Position numbers and translations under genes: made by a program. A DNA stretch of 64,000 nucleotides from positions 10,427,829 through 10,491,828 of the forward strand of contig JADCRB010000040.1 of the NCBI GenBank assembly GCA_021464245.1. The letters run 5' to 3'. Each line of letters opens with the position of its first letter. The stretch's first letter is position 1. The DNA is from Carallia brachiata. Lineage: Eukaryota; Streptophyta; Magnoliopsida; Malpighiales; Rhizophoraceae. Under the pieces are notes generated by a model, which made no database searches, had not been told where the DNA came from, and worked only from the letters and a program-made list of their open reading frames with translations. Below are positions 35,593 to 47,794 of this stretch, one piece after another.

Positions 35593-36639
35593 TTGTGTTA
35601 GACCTCAGTATCCAGAAACCACATTGAATTCTAGCTAATCTGGTTTGATCCAAAAAAAGGCCTACCAAAGAGAAAAAGTTCTCTGAGAGCTTATTTTTTT
35701 TTATACACAATGATCAAATCTAAAATTTTACTTAAAAGAAATTAAGCTCTGACCACATTAGCAAGCTTTTTCTTTTTTTTTTTTCTTTTTGTCAAAGCAA
35801 GCTTTTTTTCAATGGTCAACTGCTGGATTCAAAACAGTAGAATATAAATTGGGCCCATATCAAACTTACTGGCTAGGCTTAGGCCCTTTACCTTTTACGC
35901 CCGCAGTGGTACTCTTCCTTCGCTTGATGGACATTGAAAATATTTCTGCGATGTTAGGATTCAAAACTAGTTTGGACATATGTTGGGAGAAGTTTTAGCC
36001 TTTGACAGTCTTACAAAAGATAATCATCAAAGTATTGGTTTTAGAGTGGTTGCCCATTCCATGATTAAAAAAAATATTCCAACCATGCCAGTCACAAGCA
36101 CCGTGCTAAAAGTTAAAAAAAAAAAAAAAATCCAACCGTTAGATAAGGGTATGATATTGGTGGAAATCTATCCATTTTCGTCGAGCAATTACGTGCAAGT
36201 AGAACTCAAACTCCAAAGTGTATATCCGCAATTTTTCCTCCTTGATTTTTGCTATCAAAAACATTCTGAGCAAAACCCACTTTAAGCAAATGACTCGTAT
36301 GGTTAGAATTTGTATTTATCAAATAAAACTGCACCGAGCGGAAAATTTCATGTTACACTGGAACTAAAACTCTATATGTACATGGACAAGTGATGGACTA
36401 TTTTATCTAAAACTCTCTTTCAGCAATATAAGGATTAACATCAAATTTCTGTATATAGAATCTGAATATTTTTGCTTTTGTTGTTTGTTTTCAATCCTTT
36501 GGGCTTCAGCCATGGCAGCCATGGAAGCCTAAAGGGCTAAAAGGGTTAGGCAATCTGTCCATTCAAACATACTAAGCCTATTAGCAGAAGTCCTGATAGA
36601 CATACTTTGCAGGCTACATGTGAAGACCATCTTGGCTTG
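35593..36639. other. spacer, no gene recognised
   Basis: Open frames at 35789-35998 and 35980-36285 show no family signature and differ in character from each other. They are not called. Confidence 0.4.
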
Positions 36640-36665
36640 TAGGGCTTCTTGCAAAACTCTGTGGA

Positions 36666-36855
36666 GCATCATCAGATCCAATCCCAAATTTGCTGAACTA
36701 TACTTTCAAGTATTGCCAACGCCTCACCTTCTCGTGCTTGCAGGCATCGCCTTTCCCTCGTCTCTGCTGTTTACAAAGCAAAACTAGGAACATAGCTCTC
36801 CATCAATGTCTGGTCTTCATGTTCTGAATTCCTACAATGGATTTCTCTGTCTAGG
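36666..36855 (-). pseudogene. unassigned coding-like segment, one internal stop
   Basis: One minus-strand frame reads LDREIHCRNSEHEDQTLMES then YVPSFAL, a stop, and TAETRERRCLQAREGEALAI then LESIVQQIWDWI. Apart from the stop it is continuous and charged, like an exon remnant. I do not recognise the family. The LTR element at 36860 begins directly at its upstream edge. Confidence 0.3.
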
Positions 36856-36859
36856 AAAG

Positions 36860-37371
36860 TGTTAGGATTCTTAGCTCCTCGCTGTTCAAACTGCAAGAAA
36901 AAGATCCTTTTTTTCAAAAGTAAGTTCAATTACTTGTGTTTTTTACGTTGTTTCTAATTACTTTTTGATATTAGAAGTTAAGTGATGTTAGTGGGAGCAG
37001 TTGAGTTTGCTGTCATTTCCTTTCAGCAAACATGGGAATTGAGATTACTTTTTTTTTAGCTTATTAACTTGTATTTGTGTCTTAAGTATTGTAAACCATG
37101 CATTGTATAATTATTTTAGTTTAACTTTATTCTTGTAAAAATTTCTATATAATGGAGCTTTTAAATCAATGAAAGTCAAGTCATTTTCTATCTTTGTTTC
37201 TTCAATCATGTTTTTAGACATTTTTGTCTACAATAAATGGTTTATAGCTCTTTTTCTCTGCTTTTTGCTGCATTTTCTATTCCTGCAGCAGCAACTTTTA
37301 CTACATTTGCAGCTGTAATATTCAGTCATCATCTTCATTTTCCTTCATCTTCTTCTCTCAAAAAACCGACA
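36860..37371 (+). repeat. 5' LTR of the non-autonomous element
   Basis: 512 bp, begins TGTTAGGATTC and ends CCGACA. It differs from the other LTR at about one base in ten over the first 185 bases by eye. Confidence 0.92.
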
Positions 37372-38181
37372 AGTGCTATCGGAGCATCTAATGATCTTTG
37401 AGGACCTCCCAAAATCTGTTTTTTTTGGTACAAACTCAGTTTTCCATCATCATATTGCTGCTCTTTCATTTTCTGTAGCAGTTCATCAAATATTTGATGC
37501 TCTTTTGCTGCTTCGTCTCTGCTGCAACTCTCATTTTCTGCATTCTGCTACACTCATTTTTCTGCAAAAACTCCTCTTCTGCACTTCATTCATTTCTGCA
37601 GCATTTTCCAGCTTCTGAAATGCATCTCATCAACTTCACTTCTCCAACAACTCATTTCTGCAGCAACTTATTATCTTTGCTGCTTTTCTTGTCTGTTGCA
37701 ATCTCATTTTTCAGTAGCTCTAGTTGCAATGTCACTTCAACAACACTCATTCTCTGCAACAATCTCTTTTTCTACTGCATCTTCAACCATTTCTGCTGCA
37801 CTTTCACTTTGGCAGCTCATATCTCTCTTGCAATGTCCAGCTTTGGACTCAATCAAAGATCCTTCTTTCCTTCAAGTCAAAACTCATCTTCAAATCTAGT
37901 TTACAAACCTGAAAAACTTCTTCAAATGACAAAAAACACTTTTGTCTTCTAAAATCAATTTCAAATTTGGTTTACCAACCAAAAAATTTCATGTTGCACA
38001 TGCAACACTCATTAAAGACATTCTCTCATCAAGTTAAAGACCTCCATCAAGAATTAGGGAGGAGAAAAAATGAACTCAATCTTTGAAGACCTCCATCATG
38101 ACTTCAGGAGGAAAAAAAATAAAGTCAAATCAATTTCATTCGAGAAACTCTCTGTTTTCTAGCAAGGAATCTAAGGAGGAG

Positions 38182-38697
38182 TGTTAGGATTCTTACCGTC
38201 CTTGCTGTTCAAACTGCAAGCAGAAGATCCCTTTTTCAAAACTAAGTTCAATTACTTGTGTTTTTTTTATTTGTTTCTAATTACTTTTTGATGTTAGAAG
38301 TTAAGCGATGTTAGTGGGAGCAGTTGAGTCTATTGTCATTTCCTTTCAGCAAGCATGGGAATTGAGATTGCTTCTTTTAACTCATTAACTTGTAATTGTG
38401 TCTTAAGTATTGTGAACTATGCCTTTTGTAATCATTTTAATTTGTTTTTATCCTTGTAAAAATTCTTATATAATGAAACTTTTAAATCAATGAAAGTCAA
38501 GTGATTTTCCATCTTCATTTCTTCAATCATGTCTTTAGACATTTTTATCTACGACAAATAGTTTATAGCTCTTTTTCTCTCCTTTTTGCTGCATTTTCTG
38601 TTTTTGCAACTTAGCAGCAACTTTTACTGCATTTGCAGCTCTAATATTCATTCATCATCTTCATTTTGCTTCATCTTCTTCACTCAAAAAACCAACA
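38182..38697 (+). repeat. 3' LTR of the non-autonomous element
   Basis: 516 bp, begins TGTTAGGATTC and ends CCAACA, collinear with 36860-37371. Confidence 0.92.
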
Positions 38698-39001
38698 GAA
38701 AGCACCCTTCTTAGATTCCTGTCATGGTTTTTAATCCCATTACAGCTTACCATCCATTTATTGTTACAGTCCCAGACCAGAATTTCACTTGTGCCAAAAA
38801 ATCCACATCATGGACATTTGATTATAATCAAAGTAGATTACATATGTACATGCTCCAACATATAAACCATATCATAGTCGACACACAGAGAAGATTACAT
38901 GCTCTAACAGCCTGTTTTCAGCTATGTGCCCCCTCATAGAGCAGAGGACAAGTTGTGCAAACCAGGCATTTGGGTTCGCTTGCAAATGGGAGGAAGTTGG
39001 G

Positions 39002-39111
39002 TAAATTAATGCATATCTCTTAACAATGGTGATTATTATTCACAGACGCTCAGTAAAGGGCGTCACATGCAATGATAGAACTAAGCATTGTTAAGAGATT
39101 GCATTAATTTA
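39002..39111. ncRNA. near-perfect hairpin, precursor-miRNA-like shape
   Basis: Arms of 27 nt (39002-39028) and 26 nt (39086-39111) pair perfectly except for one bulged base, around a 57-nt loop that contains its own GACGC/GCGTC stem. Size and pairing resemble a small plant microRNA precursor, but an inverted duplication of a 3' untranslated end or a tiny MITE would look the same. No expression evidence can be seen from sequence. Confidence 0.35.
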
Positions 39112-39400
39112 CATAGGCCACTGGATTTGGAGCTGGATTAACGGGATAGTAATCTTCCACATTCACCTTTTTGCCATCACTGTTCTTGTCATTGCTTATT
39201 TTAGGCCTCCAGCAGTTTCAAGATGATGCAGGTGTTAAATATTACATAGACAGAAGTTTTGATATGACCTTTTGGGACAGCGGTTTGTGTGTTGCATGCA
39301 CTGCTGCAGCAATCAGAAGGACAGAGCTTCCTGCTTGTTGCCGCAATTTTCATGATACTACCATCCTTAGAAAAGACAACATCTGGAATAAACATTGAGA
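39100..39400 (-). pseudogene. coding-like minus-strand segment, unassigned
   Basis: A 3' splice-like TTTATTCCAG (complement of about 39375-39384) precedes a frame reading VVFSKDGSIMKIAATSRKLC and AVPKGHIKTSVY. A second frame reads NDKNSDGKKVNVEDYYPVNP then APNPVAYVN to a stop near 39110. The gap between the two is only about 50 nt, too short for a normal plant intron. This suggests a broken gene end or chance. I do not recognise the family. Confidence 0.28.
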
Positions 39401-39420
39401 AAAGTTTACATACCTTCAGA

Positions 39421-41520
39421 AATGTTCATAGGTCACCGATTCATGACCAAGAAATAAAATGAGAGAACATTTTTGCAGCCAACTAATCATGATGTCTTTC
39501 TTTTTTTTCTTTTTTGGCACAGTCCATGAACTTAGCCATTTCCACCAAAACAAACCAGACAAAGTACACATATGTCCATTGAACAGCTAGTCTAAGCATA
39601 TGAATGATCAATCACTATTGTCTAGAGAACAAACAAAGATGAGACTATAATTTCTCATATAGAAGGCAAAGTAGCCAGAGAAATCTGGGGCTCATTGCTA
39701 ACATAGCTGAGCAATGCTTTTAGGCTATTTTTAGATTAGGTCAACCATTTCCCATCAAGGAAGCTAAAAGTGACAGAGGGGACATATCAGAAGAAAATCA
39801 TAAAAGTACAGAATACAACCATAGGATGAAAATAAAATACAATGTCAACAGAAACAATTGTTTTATTGAGTCCAGAAATCAAATCATTTCTTTAAATGAA
39901 ATATAAGGAACTGAGCAAGATTAGCCTCAACTCGAGAGACATTGAATGTAAGGGAAATTTTGGAATTTATTAGTTTAGCAATCCAGCTTTCAGTTATCGT
40001 GCAATTCAAAGCCGGATGGGGAGAAAGCTTTAAAGACAATTCTATCTTTGAGTAGAGTGAATGGTTAGAGAGCATTTTAAAATCCCAAGTATAGAAAAAA
40101 TAGTTGCACTATTTAAAACATTGGCTGAGAGTTCTTATATTCTGCATTCTTATTTGAAGAGGAGGAAAAAGACAGTCTCAGCTTCAGACGCGCCACGGAG
40201 GGTTGTTCTAGAAGAAGAAGAAAGGCTGATATTGCAGAAAAATCTACTGCAGGAAAACTCAGTGAAGGTATCAAGGACAATCCATGTTTCAGACTTCAAC
40301 TGTTGCCCAGATAAAAGGATTATAGGATCTTCCTATAGGTCTTCTGATTAGATGTGCAGGTCAACAAGGTAGAGGATGAGAAGTAAAGACAACAGCTGCA
40401 AACATTGTAGCTCTTTTTTGGGGAAATGATATGCTGTCAAAATGGCAACTCATGTCTGAGCAAGAATAATAGAAATGTGAAGGAGGTGTAGGAGGCAGCT
40501 TCTGCTTCCAGCCAGCAAACAATGCCAACTGCAGGCCTCTCTGTCAAGACCGTAAAAGAAACTTGAAGGACAATCAAGATGTAGAACAGAGGAGTCCTGC
40601 AGCGCTGCTAATGCTTTATACTTCTGGTGATGGAATGAGAGAAGTAAAAATGAAGCTAATAAAGAGAGGTCCATTTTTGTTTTGGTTTTAATCTACTGTT
40701 TGCTTCCAGCAGGGGCTGTTAAGAAAATTGGAAGGAACCAAGTGACTATGCCTCAAGCAGGGGTGGCTCTTACCATTTCTGCTAAGAATTGTAATAGCGG
40801 TCCTGGTAAAAGAGCCCCGGATGTCCAAGTCTACTCTGATTCACCAGCTGTATGAGAAATAGGTTTGACGACTGATGCTGCGGCCATGATATGAGTCTGT
40901 GGCTCTCAACCTGTATGGCTTTTGTGAATTTTGGTTGGAGATGAAAGCGAACAGTCCTGACTGCGGATCCGAAATCCCAATGGCAGTCCTGCTCAAGGCT
41001 CAAAAACCCCTTGTGCGTTATGATTAAATGCTTGCATGGGACAATCTGAGTTTTACAGCATCAAGACGATGCTGGGGAAATGGTTTATGGTGTCTACAAG
41101 AATGATCCATGCTATCTGCCAGGGGCAGGAAGATCACTTTTTATGTTACCACGTTGCCTGTTCCATTAACTGATTCGAGAGCAAGAAATGGTCGTGAAGT
41201 TATTTGGCCGATTTTGCTATAGCAAATGCAAGCATGGCTGTGTAACCGTCAGAAGATAGTTATTCCTAATTTCCTTTTTCGTTACTGAAAAAGAAATACT
41301 TGGAGCTTCAAACTTGTCAAGTGGCCAGTGGGTAATGTTGGATTGACACATCCGGAAGGCACCCAATAGTGAACTTTATAAGCAATAAATCCAGCCAGAT
41401 GCACATACAATAGTATAATCATACCCCACAAACATAATCTAAAAAAAGCTGCAAAAGCTCCAAATCCAATTACCATATCACACAAAAGTTCATTTTTTAC
41501 TTCAAAATGAAAATGTGTTT
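39421..41520. other. mixed spacer, no assignable gene
   Basis: Moderate GC and a frame at 40061-40351 beginning with ATG (KRRKKTVSASDAPRRVVLEE) hint at transcribed or once-coding DNA. No domain is recognisable on either strand and other frames are interrupted. The right end should contain the 3' untranslated region of the gene at 41521. Confidence 0.35.
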
Positions 41521-42763
41521 TCATTTCTTAAGGTGAGGGAAACAAGTGTAAATGTCCGACTTGGGGTGTTTGGCTTCTGCATGCTCCCGGCACTTCACTT
41601 CCGATGTAGTGCACATAAACGTCTGCATGCACACCTTGCACTGTAATCAACCAACCACACATTAGACAAGCCAAAACCACTAACATTAGCAGTTAGATTT
41701 CAATTTTTTCGTTCGAGTTACCTCTTAATTTACTGTGAAATTGAGTCAATTACTAAATTCATATTACACATAAATAAACTAAAATAAAATTATTATGCAA
41801 AAGTTAAAACAAAGGATAATTAAGAGGCCAAGTAGAGGGGCGAAGAAGCAAGAGAAAAAAAGCGAGCTTCGTATACCATCAAAGAGCAATGCTCTGTTTG
41901 GCTGTGAAGAAAATGAAAAAGGAAAGAAAAAAAAAAATATAACTTTCTTTAATTTTTTTTTATTTATTTTTCATCAATCTAAATAACTATAATTTATTTT
42001 TTCTCTCACAAATTCTATTTATTTATTTTTTTATAATTTTTAATCATTCTTTTTTATCAATTATAATATTATCATTATTATATAATATTTTTCATTTATT
42101 TTTTTTACTACTTTTTATTAATCCAAACACACTATAAAAATTTAATAAATAATATATTATTAAATGATTAAATTTACGGTAAACTTACGAATTACCTATG
42201 ACTAAAATTACATTACTGCTTTGTGTTAGAAGCTAAGTAGTTGTATCCGAAGGTAAAACAACTGTATAAAAGCAGCCAAAGAAAATTGTTACGCAAATTA
42301 AGGAAAAAAAAAAAAGAAAGAAAGAAAAAAAAGAGGGGTTGGCACCTGGATGGTCATGGCTTTCTTGTTCGAATCAAGCTGACTTCCTGCATACAAAATC
42401 CGACCACAATCGCTTAAAAAAACAAGAGCATCCGCACATAGATCAAGAGCCGCCTCCATAGTCCAAACAGATTAAAAAGAATTTTTATTACGCCAATTAC
42501 TCCATCAATCTCAGAGAAGTAAGAGACTACTAACGCTCACATACATGTTGGATTTCTTATTATGAACTAAAAATAAAAATGGGAACCCAAAACCCAAAAA
42601 AAAAATAATAATAATAATAATAAGGGTTGGGGGAGATTTTAATTATAATTTTTTTAAAATTAAAAAAAATAATGATAATAAAATTACCCTTAGAGGCGGC
42701 CTTTTGCTTCTCCATGTTCTTCTCGCGAGCCATCTTCGATTTCTGGCCGTTGCCTCCTCCCAT
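41521..42763 (-). CDS. At2g23090-like small zinc-binding protein (4F5/SERF-related), 3 exons
   Basis: The minus strand encodes a complete 78-residue protein in three exons: 42763-42688, 42386-42346 and 41640-41521 (TGA). The introns (301 and 705 bp) have GT-AG ends. Exon 1 starts MGGGNGQKSKMAREKNMEKQ, the lysine-rich, largely disordered 4F5-type N-terminus. Exon 2 adds GSQLDSNKKAMTIQ. Exon 3 carries CKVCMQTFM and REHAEAKHPKS, a C-x2-C...H-x4-H zinc-binding module (C40, C43, H59, H64), and ends PHLKK. Length and exon phases fit the plant At2g23090-like family. Its cellular role is poorly known. It is the only gene in the window that looks intact. Confidence 0.93.
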
Positions 42764-43000
42764 ATTTCTTCTTCGATTTCAGGAGAGGTCGATGATTAAG
42801 AAACCAGAAAATAAGAATTTTTGTTTTTTTTTCTAAATTAAAAAAAAAAAAAAAAGAACCGTGGGTCCCGGAGTCTGGAAGACCGGAGATCGACAGAGAG
42901 ATCACCGAAACAGGTCGGTCCAAATTTATGAAGGGTTCAGAGGAGGATTCATATACGAGCGGACGAAAGTGAGAGGCAGAGAAAATGGACAAAGCAATCA
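42764..43000 (-). promoter_or_regulatory. 5' leader and proximal promoter of the zinc-binding gene
   Basis: The sequence upstream of the ATG is more GC-rich than the surroundings and carries an A/T run at 42836-42855. It probably holds the transcription start. I see no unambiguous TATA box at the expected place. Confidence 0.4.
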
Positions 43001-44658
43001 TTTAAATATTAATAAACAATAATAATATATTTGTTAAATTTTAGTATTTTATTTAATATTTTGATTGAATTTAAATTTTATAATTTTAAAATAAAATGAA
43101 TAATTATTAATTTTATTATAAAATATTTATTTTAATTTTAATTAAAATATTAAAATTAAGTAAATAATATTTTTTTATTGATAAATTGTCAAGGTCAAAA
43201 CAACTATAAATATAACATTAAAAATTTTTAAGATTTTATATTATTTTACTATATAATCTTATGTATATGATAACAACTAACAATGTTTAATTTTGTCAAA
43301 AAAAAAATATGAAGATAAAACAGATTAATTATAATATGTAACAAGTTATTGTACAATTTTGTTGATTTTGTAGTATTTTTAATTAATTTTATTGTATGTT
43401 TGGTTATATTTAACAAAATAATTAGAATTTCTCGTGCGAGTAAACCTGCGTCCAGAAGCTTCTTTCTGTTCTTCGAAGCCCATTCCATTGACTACTGTCA
43501 CGTGCCTCTGGTTTGGCATAGGTGGCAATCACTGTTTCATTGTTTGTAAAAGATGTGATTTATAAAGAGAAATTAAATAAAAAGTGAATAAAAAAAAATA
43601 TAAATTAATACAGTAATGATAATATTATTATTAATAAAAAATATTAATTAAAAAATTATAAAAAAATAAAAAATAATTTATAAAAAAATAAAAAATAATT
43701 ATTTAAATTAATAAAAAATAAATAAAAAATTTTAAATTTTTTTTTCTCTTAAAAAAATACCAAACATGGTGTACGTTCCAAGAAGCGGCAGGCGTTGGAG
43801 CCCTCTTGCCCACTAACTCTCTTTTTGGAGGTATTTTTAACTTTGTGATTTGGAGTGCCATCCGTATTTTCTTCATTGTTATTAAATTTAAATTTTCTTT
43901 TATTTTTAATAAAAATAATAATATATATCACAAAAATCATATTAAAAAATATCTAAAATTTAAAATTATAAAAAAATATTTATTTTTTAACATCATTAAA
44001 TAAAAAAAAGATTGATAATTCTTTTATAATTATAAATTTTAAAATATTTTATAATACCATTTTTATAATATATATTATTACTTTTTTAACAACTAACATG
44101 AGTAATAGCTAATTATTATTAAATGTTAAAAATAAATTGACAATTTAGTGTTCCATAAGAACAAATTTACAATTAAATTGAGTATCTGCTACCCTAATTA
44201 AATAATTTAATATTTTTATTTTTATTTTTTCAGTATAGTAGAGTCACAACGTCGCTACTACAGTCCATTTAATCCTTGGTTTTCAAAAAATTATAAAAAA
44301 ATAAATAATACTTTTTTAATGGATCGATTCAGCTAATTATACTTAAAAAATTTATACTGTAACGTGAATGCATGATGCGTTTAGCACGTAATTAATATAG
44401 AATAGAATAATATATGTTAATTTTATTTTATTATATCTATAATAATAAAAAATTAGTGCAATTTATATCATCTTTCATTGCGTCATGTATCAAATGCAGC
44501 CACGACCACTTCACAAGTCCGTGTTGACCAGACCAATTATTAATGTAAAGTGCAGACCATACAGCTGCAGCTCACTATAATTCGTGGCTGATAAATGCCA
44601 ACGGTCTGAAAAAGTTGAAACACCACATAAAAGTGGTGGACCCATTTAACCATATATT

Positions 44659-44693
<35 letters not shown>

Positions 44694-44966
44694 TTATAAG
44701 AATATCAATTATTAAATTTATAAATTAAAATTAAAATAATTTTTATTTTTAATATTTTATTCAACTATTTTTATATGAGTGAATTCACCACTTAAATATA
44801 AGTAGAACCGATCATAATTCTTTTACTGGAGACTACAATGATTGTCCATTCGTGCTCCTAACACTGTGCTACACACATGCACCAACCTCTTGGAGGGACA
44901 ACTCAGTATGTGTTAAGAGAGAGGGTAGACGTAAAGATTTAAATTCATATCAATAATGTAAAAATT
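43001..44966. other. very AT-rich spacer
   Basis: No gene is seen. (TA)n occurs at 44671-44692. Two small GC-richer patches (43430-43540 and 43765-43860) carry no recognisable product. Confidence 0.5.
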
Positions 44967-45187
44967 TATTTAATTAGTATAAAAAAGAAGTTTAGATAGA
45001 GCTTCTCCTTAATCCATGTTACCACGTGGTAAGTTATATGAATTTTCTTTTAAAATTTCGGTAATTATTTTTTTTTAATTTCTATTTAATTAATATAAAG
45101 GGAAAATTTAAAAAAAGCTTCCCTTTAATCCATGCTGCAACGTGGCAAGTTATATGAATTTCCTTTTAAAATTTCGGTAATCATTTA
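44967..45187. repeat. tandem duplication, ~116-bp period, two copies
   Basis: Copies at 44967-45070 and 45083-45187 share TTAATCCATG, ACGTGGYAAGTTATATGAAT and TTTTAAAATTTCGGTAAT. Divergence is moderate. Confidence 0.85.
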
Positions 45188-45889
45188 TTTTTTCTTCCAA
45201 TTTCTACTATTTCTATATCAATTCCCACTTTCCTAGAGATTATGTCAATTTTGTTAACAGTTGCATAATCATTATTAATAGTTATTGCCAATTTTAATTA
45301 TAATCATCAATCTTTATTTTCTACTATTTCTGTATCAATTCGAGCCACTGGATTCCAACACTATAAAAACAAAAGGAAAGAATTAAAAATGGAATAAAAC
45401 AATTGCATAATTAATTAATAGTTAATACTAATTTCAAGCTCTTACTTTGCGTTTTTACAAATTTTTCTTTTAATTTTCCTCTTCAATTCTTATAGAAGAA
45501 AAAAAAAAAAGCCTAGACCAAATAAAAGTATAAATGAATTTCTTCCTCCAGCAGTTCAATTTTTCCCCTTAAATCTTCCTCCTTAAATTTTAACCAATGG
45601 CGAATAATTTGTAACCGATTCAAACTATTCCGAATTTCTTCCTGCCATAAATTATTAAATACAAATTTATTACCATTAATTTTGTAACGTTTCTTTGATA
45701 AATATTACCATAAAAAGTTATTAATATTAATTTTGAAAGGCTCCGTTTTAGCAATCAAGGAGATTGTCACACACTATATATATTTGCAAATTATACCATG
45801 CTCAGTTGTGTTGAAATTCGAAAGGTTTATTTTAGCTGGTCTGACTATAAAGGGTTATTTCTCTTCACGTTGTGATTGACCCTGAGCTT

Positions 45890-46055
45890 TATACCTAGGA
45901 TGATGAAGCCATCAAAAAAGCAAAAGAAATGAGCAAGCCAGGACTTGCAGAGATCCATGCTAAGGAAGAGAGTTTTATAATCACTATTGCATCTACAGGT
46001 TCAATTAAAGCGTTGCAGTTGGTGTTCAATGCAATAGTAAGTTCTGAAACATAAG
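45890..46055 (+). pseudogene. unassigned exon-like fragment
   Basis: One frame reads DDEAIKKAKEMSKPGLAEIH and AKEESFIITIASTGSIKALQ before a stop near 46050. It is preceded by a possible acceptor (TACCTAG). The residues look coding, but I do not recognise the family and no flanking exon is evident. Confidence 0.28.
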
Positions 46056-47794
46056 TTGGGTACAGTTGGTCTATATGAGGATACAGTAGAGATTGATGAT
46101 CAATTTGGCAAGAGTTTTGTGATTGAAAAATGTAGATCAATGAATATAGTAGTAGAAGCAATTGTGTATGTATTGTATATACAGAGACATAACTTTTGTG
46201 GATGTAGAAGTGTTTCAGCGAGATTAACTGATCACTTCAGTAACCATTGTTTCTTTCATGTCTTTATTGTTTTTTTAGTGACCATTGTTTCTTTCATGCC
46301 CTTACTTTTTTCTTAATACCTTCAAAATTTTTTGGGTATTTAGTCACCAATATAATACTGTCATGAAATTCCTCACATGATGACATCCAAATAATAAAGA
46401 TTTGGATTATTTAAATTAATCTTATATATATTGTTTAGTTTTGTAAGGTTGTGTATTTTTCTAAATGCTAATGTTAAAATAAATATTTAATTAATTTATC
46501 AACGCTCTAATAAGTAATTAATTTTGAATTATTTATTTTTACGTAAAAAAATAAAAAAAATTTAATTTTGGCTTTTATGAGGAACTCAATGAGAATTTTG
46601 TGATGTTAATTGTAAAACTTTATTTTTAACGAGCTATCCAAAACATGCACAACTAATAAAATAATAATATTGAACAAATTTGCACCGAGAAAGGAACACT
46701 ACCAAAAAGAAATTAATAACGTCATTGGATTATATGAGAAAACAACGTTAGAAAAGATGTGGCAAAAAAATGGTAGAAATCCAATTTTTTCCATGTGAAA
46801 TTCTCTCCCAATACAAAACTTCTATTGGCAAAGAATTCCAATTTTTCTCTTAAATTATTTTCTATTTTTTAAAATTAATTCGAATAATTAAATTAATTTG
46901 AATAATATCTAAATTTATATAATTGTCAAGTTTTTTAGTATAAAAATTTATTTTAAAATACCACCAAAATTAAAATTCAAAATAAACCAATATTCCAACT
47001 AAAATTAAATTAAAAAAATTATAAATTTTTAAAAAATTAAATAAGAAAATTTTCATAACCTGCACGAAGCGCGGACACATTCCTAGTAAAAATATATTAT
47101 TGAGAAAGAACCTTATAAATGCACCAGCCAATAAGCACAACCAACCGAATATTATTATCATTATGGGCCTTCCCATTCACTTTTGACTTTGAGAGAAGTC
47201 ATTACATTAACATCTTAACTAAAAATTGAGTTTTGCTCAATTGATTGGGAATTGTAGGTATAAACTATAAATTTTTTTTTCCTTTTATCGTTGCGTTATA
47301 ATTTTTTTGGACCAAAAAAAAATCTTAACTAATGGCTTTTTTATAAAAAAAATGAAAGAAAAAAGAAATAATACTTTACTGTTTTATGAAGAAAAATTGT
47401 GTCTTCTCATTATATAGTGGGTTGAACTGTATGCAAAACTTACTAAATGAGTAAACTACATGTATTTCAATAAGGGTAACAAATTGCTCTTACAGCACAC
47501 ATATTTAATCTCACCATATATTTTGGAAGAACTTGGAACCTATAATCTTGCAGAAATGAATGACACTTATTTCTACTAAACCACAATGATTAGTGAGCCT
47601 AACGGCTACAGTTAATAGTCAAGCTTGAACGTGGATGTGCCGTTAGTTCATGCCTATTAATGCTTTCTTGGTGATCTATTTTATTCTAGGTTATGCCGTT
47701 ATAAATGATAAGTCTCTCTTGCCCAAAGTTTGTCTTTATCTCACAGTCCACGGTTACCACCATTCTCTATTGATGAGATCATTAGTATACCCTT
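46056..47794. other. AT-rich spacer
   Basis: No gene or bounded repeat is recognised. Confidence 0.5.

Larger units (their letters stand above)
36860..38697 (+). mobile_element. compact non-autonomous LTR retrotransposon
   Basis: Two LTRs (36860-37371 and 38182-38697) flank an internal region of only 810 bp. A 5-bp direct repeat GAAAG lies at 36855-36859 and 38698-38702. LTR ends are TGTTAGG...ACA. A primer-binding site TGCTATCGGAGCA (37374-37386) matches the initiator tRNA-Met type at 11 of 13 bases of TGGTATCAGAGCA, and the purine tract AAGGAGGAG precedes the 3' LTR. The interior is rich in CT and CTGCAGCA motifs and encodes no Gag or Pol domain. It therefore depends on enzymes from another element, like TRIM or LARD-type elements. 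Confidence 0.92.

Noticed and set aside
37373..37952. Open frames inside the compact LTR element (81 and 152 codons)
   Set aside because: Ser, Leu and Phe-rich readings of CT-rich sequence with no Gag or Pol signature.
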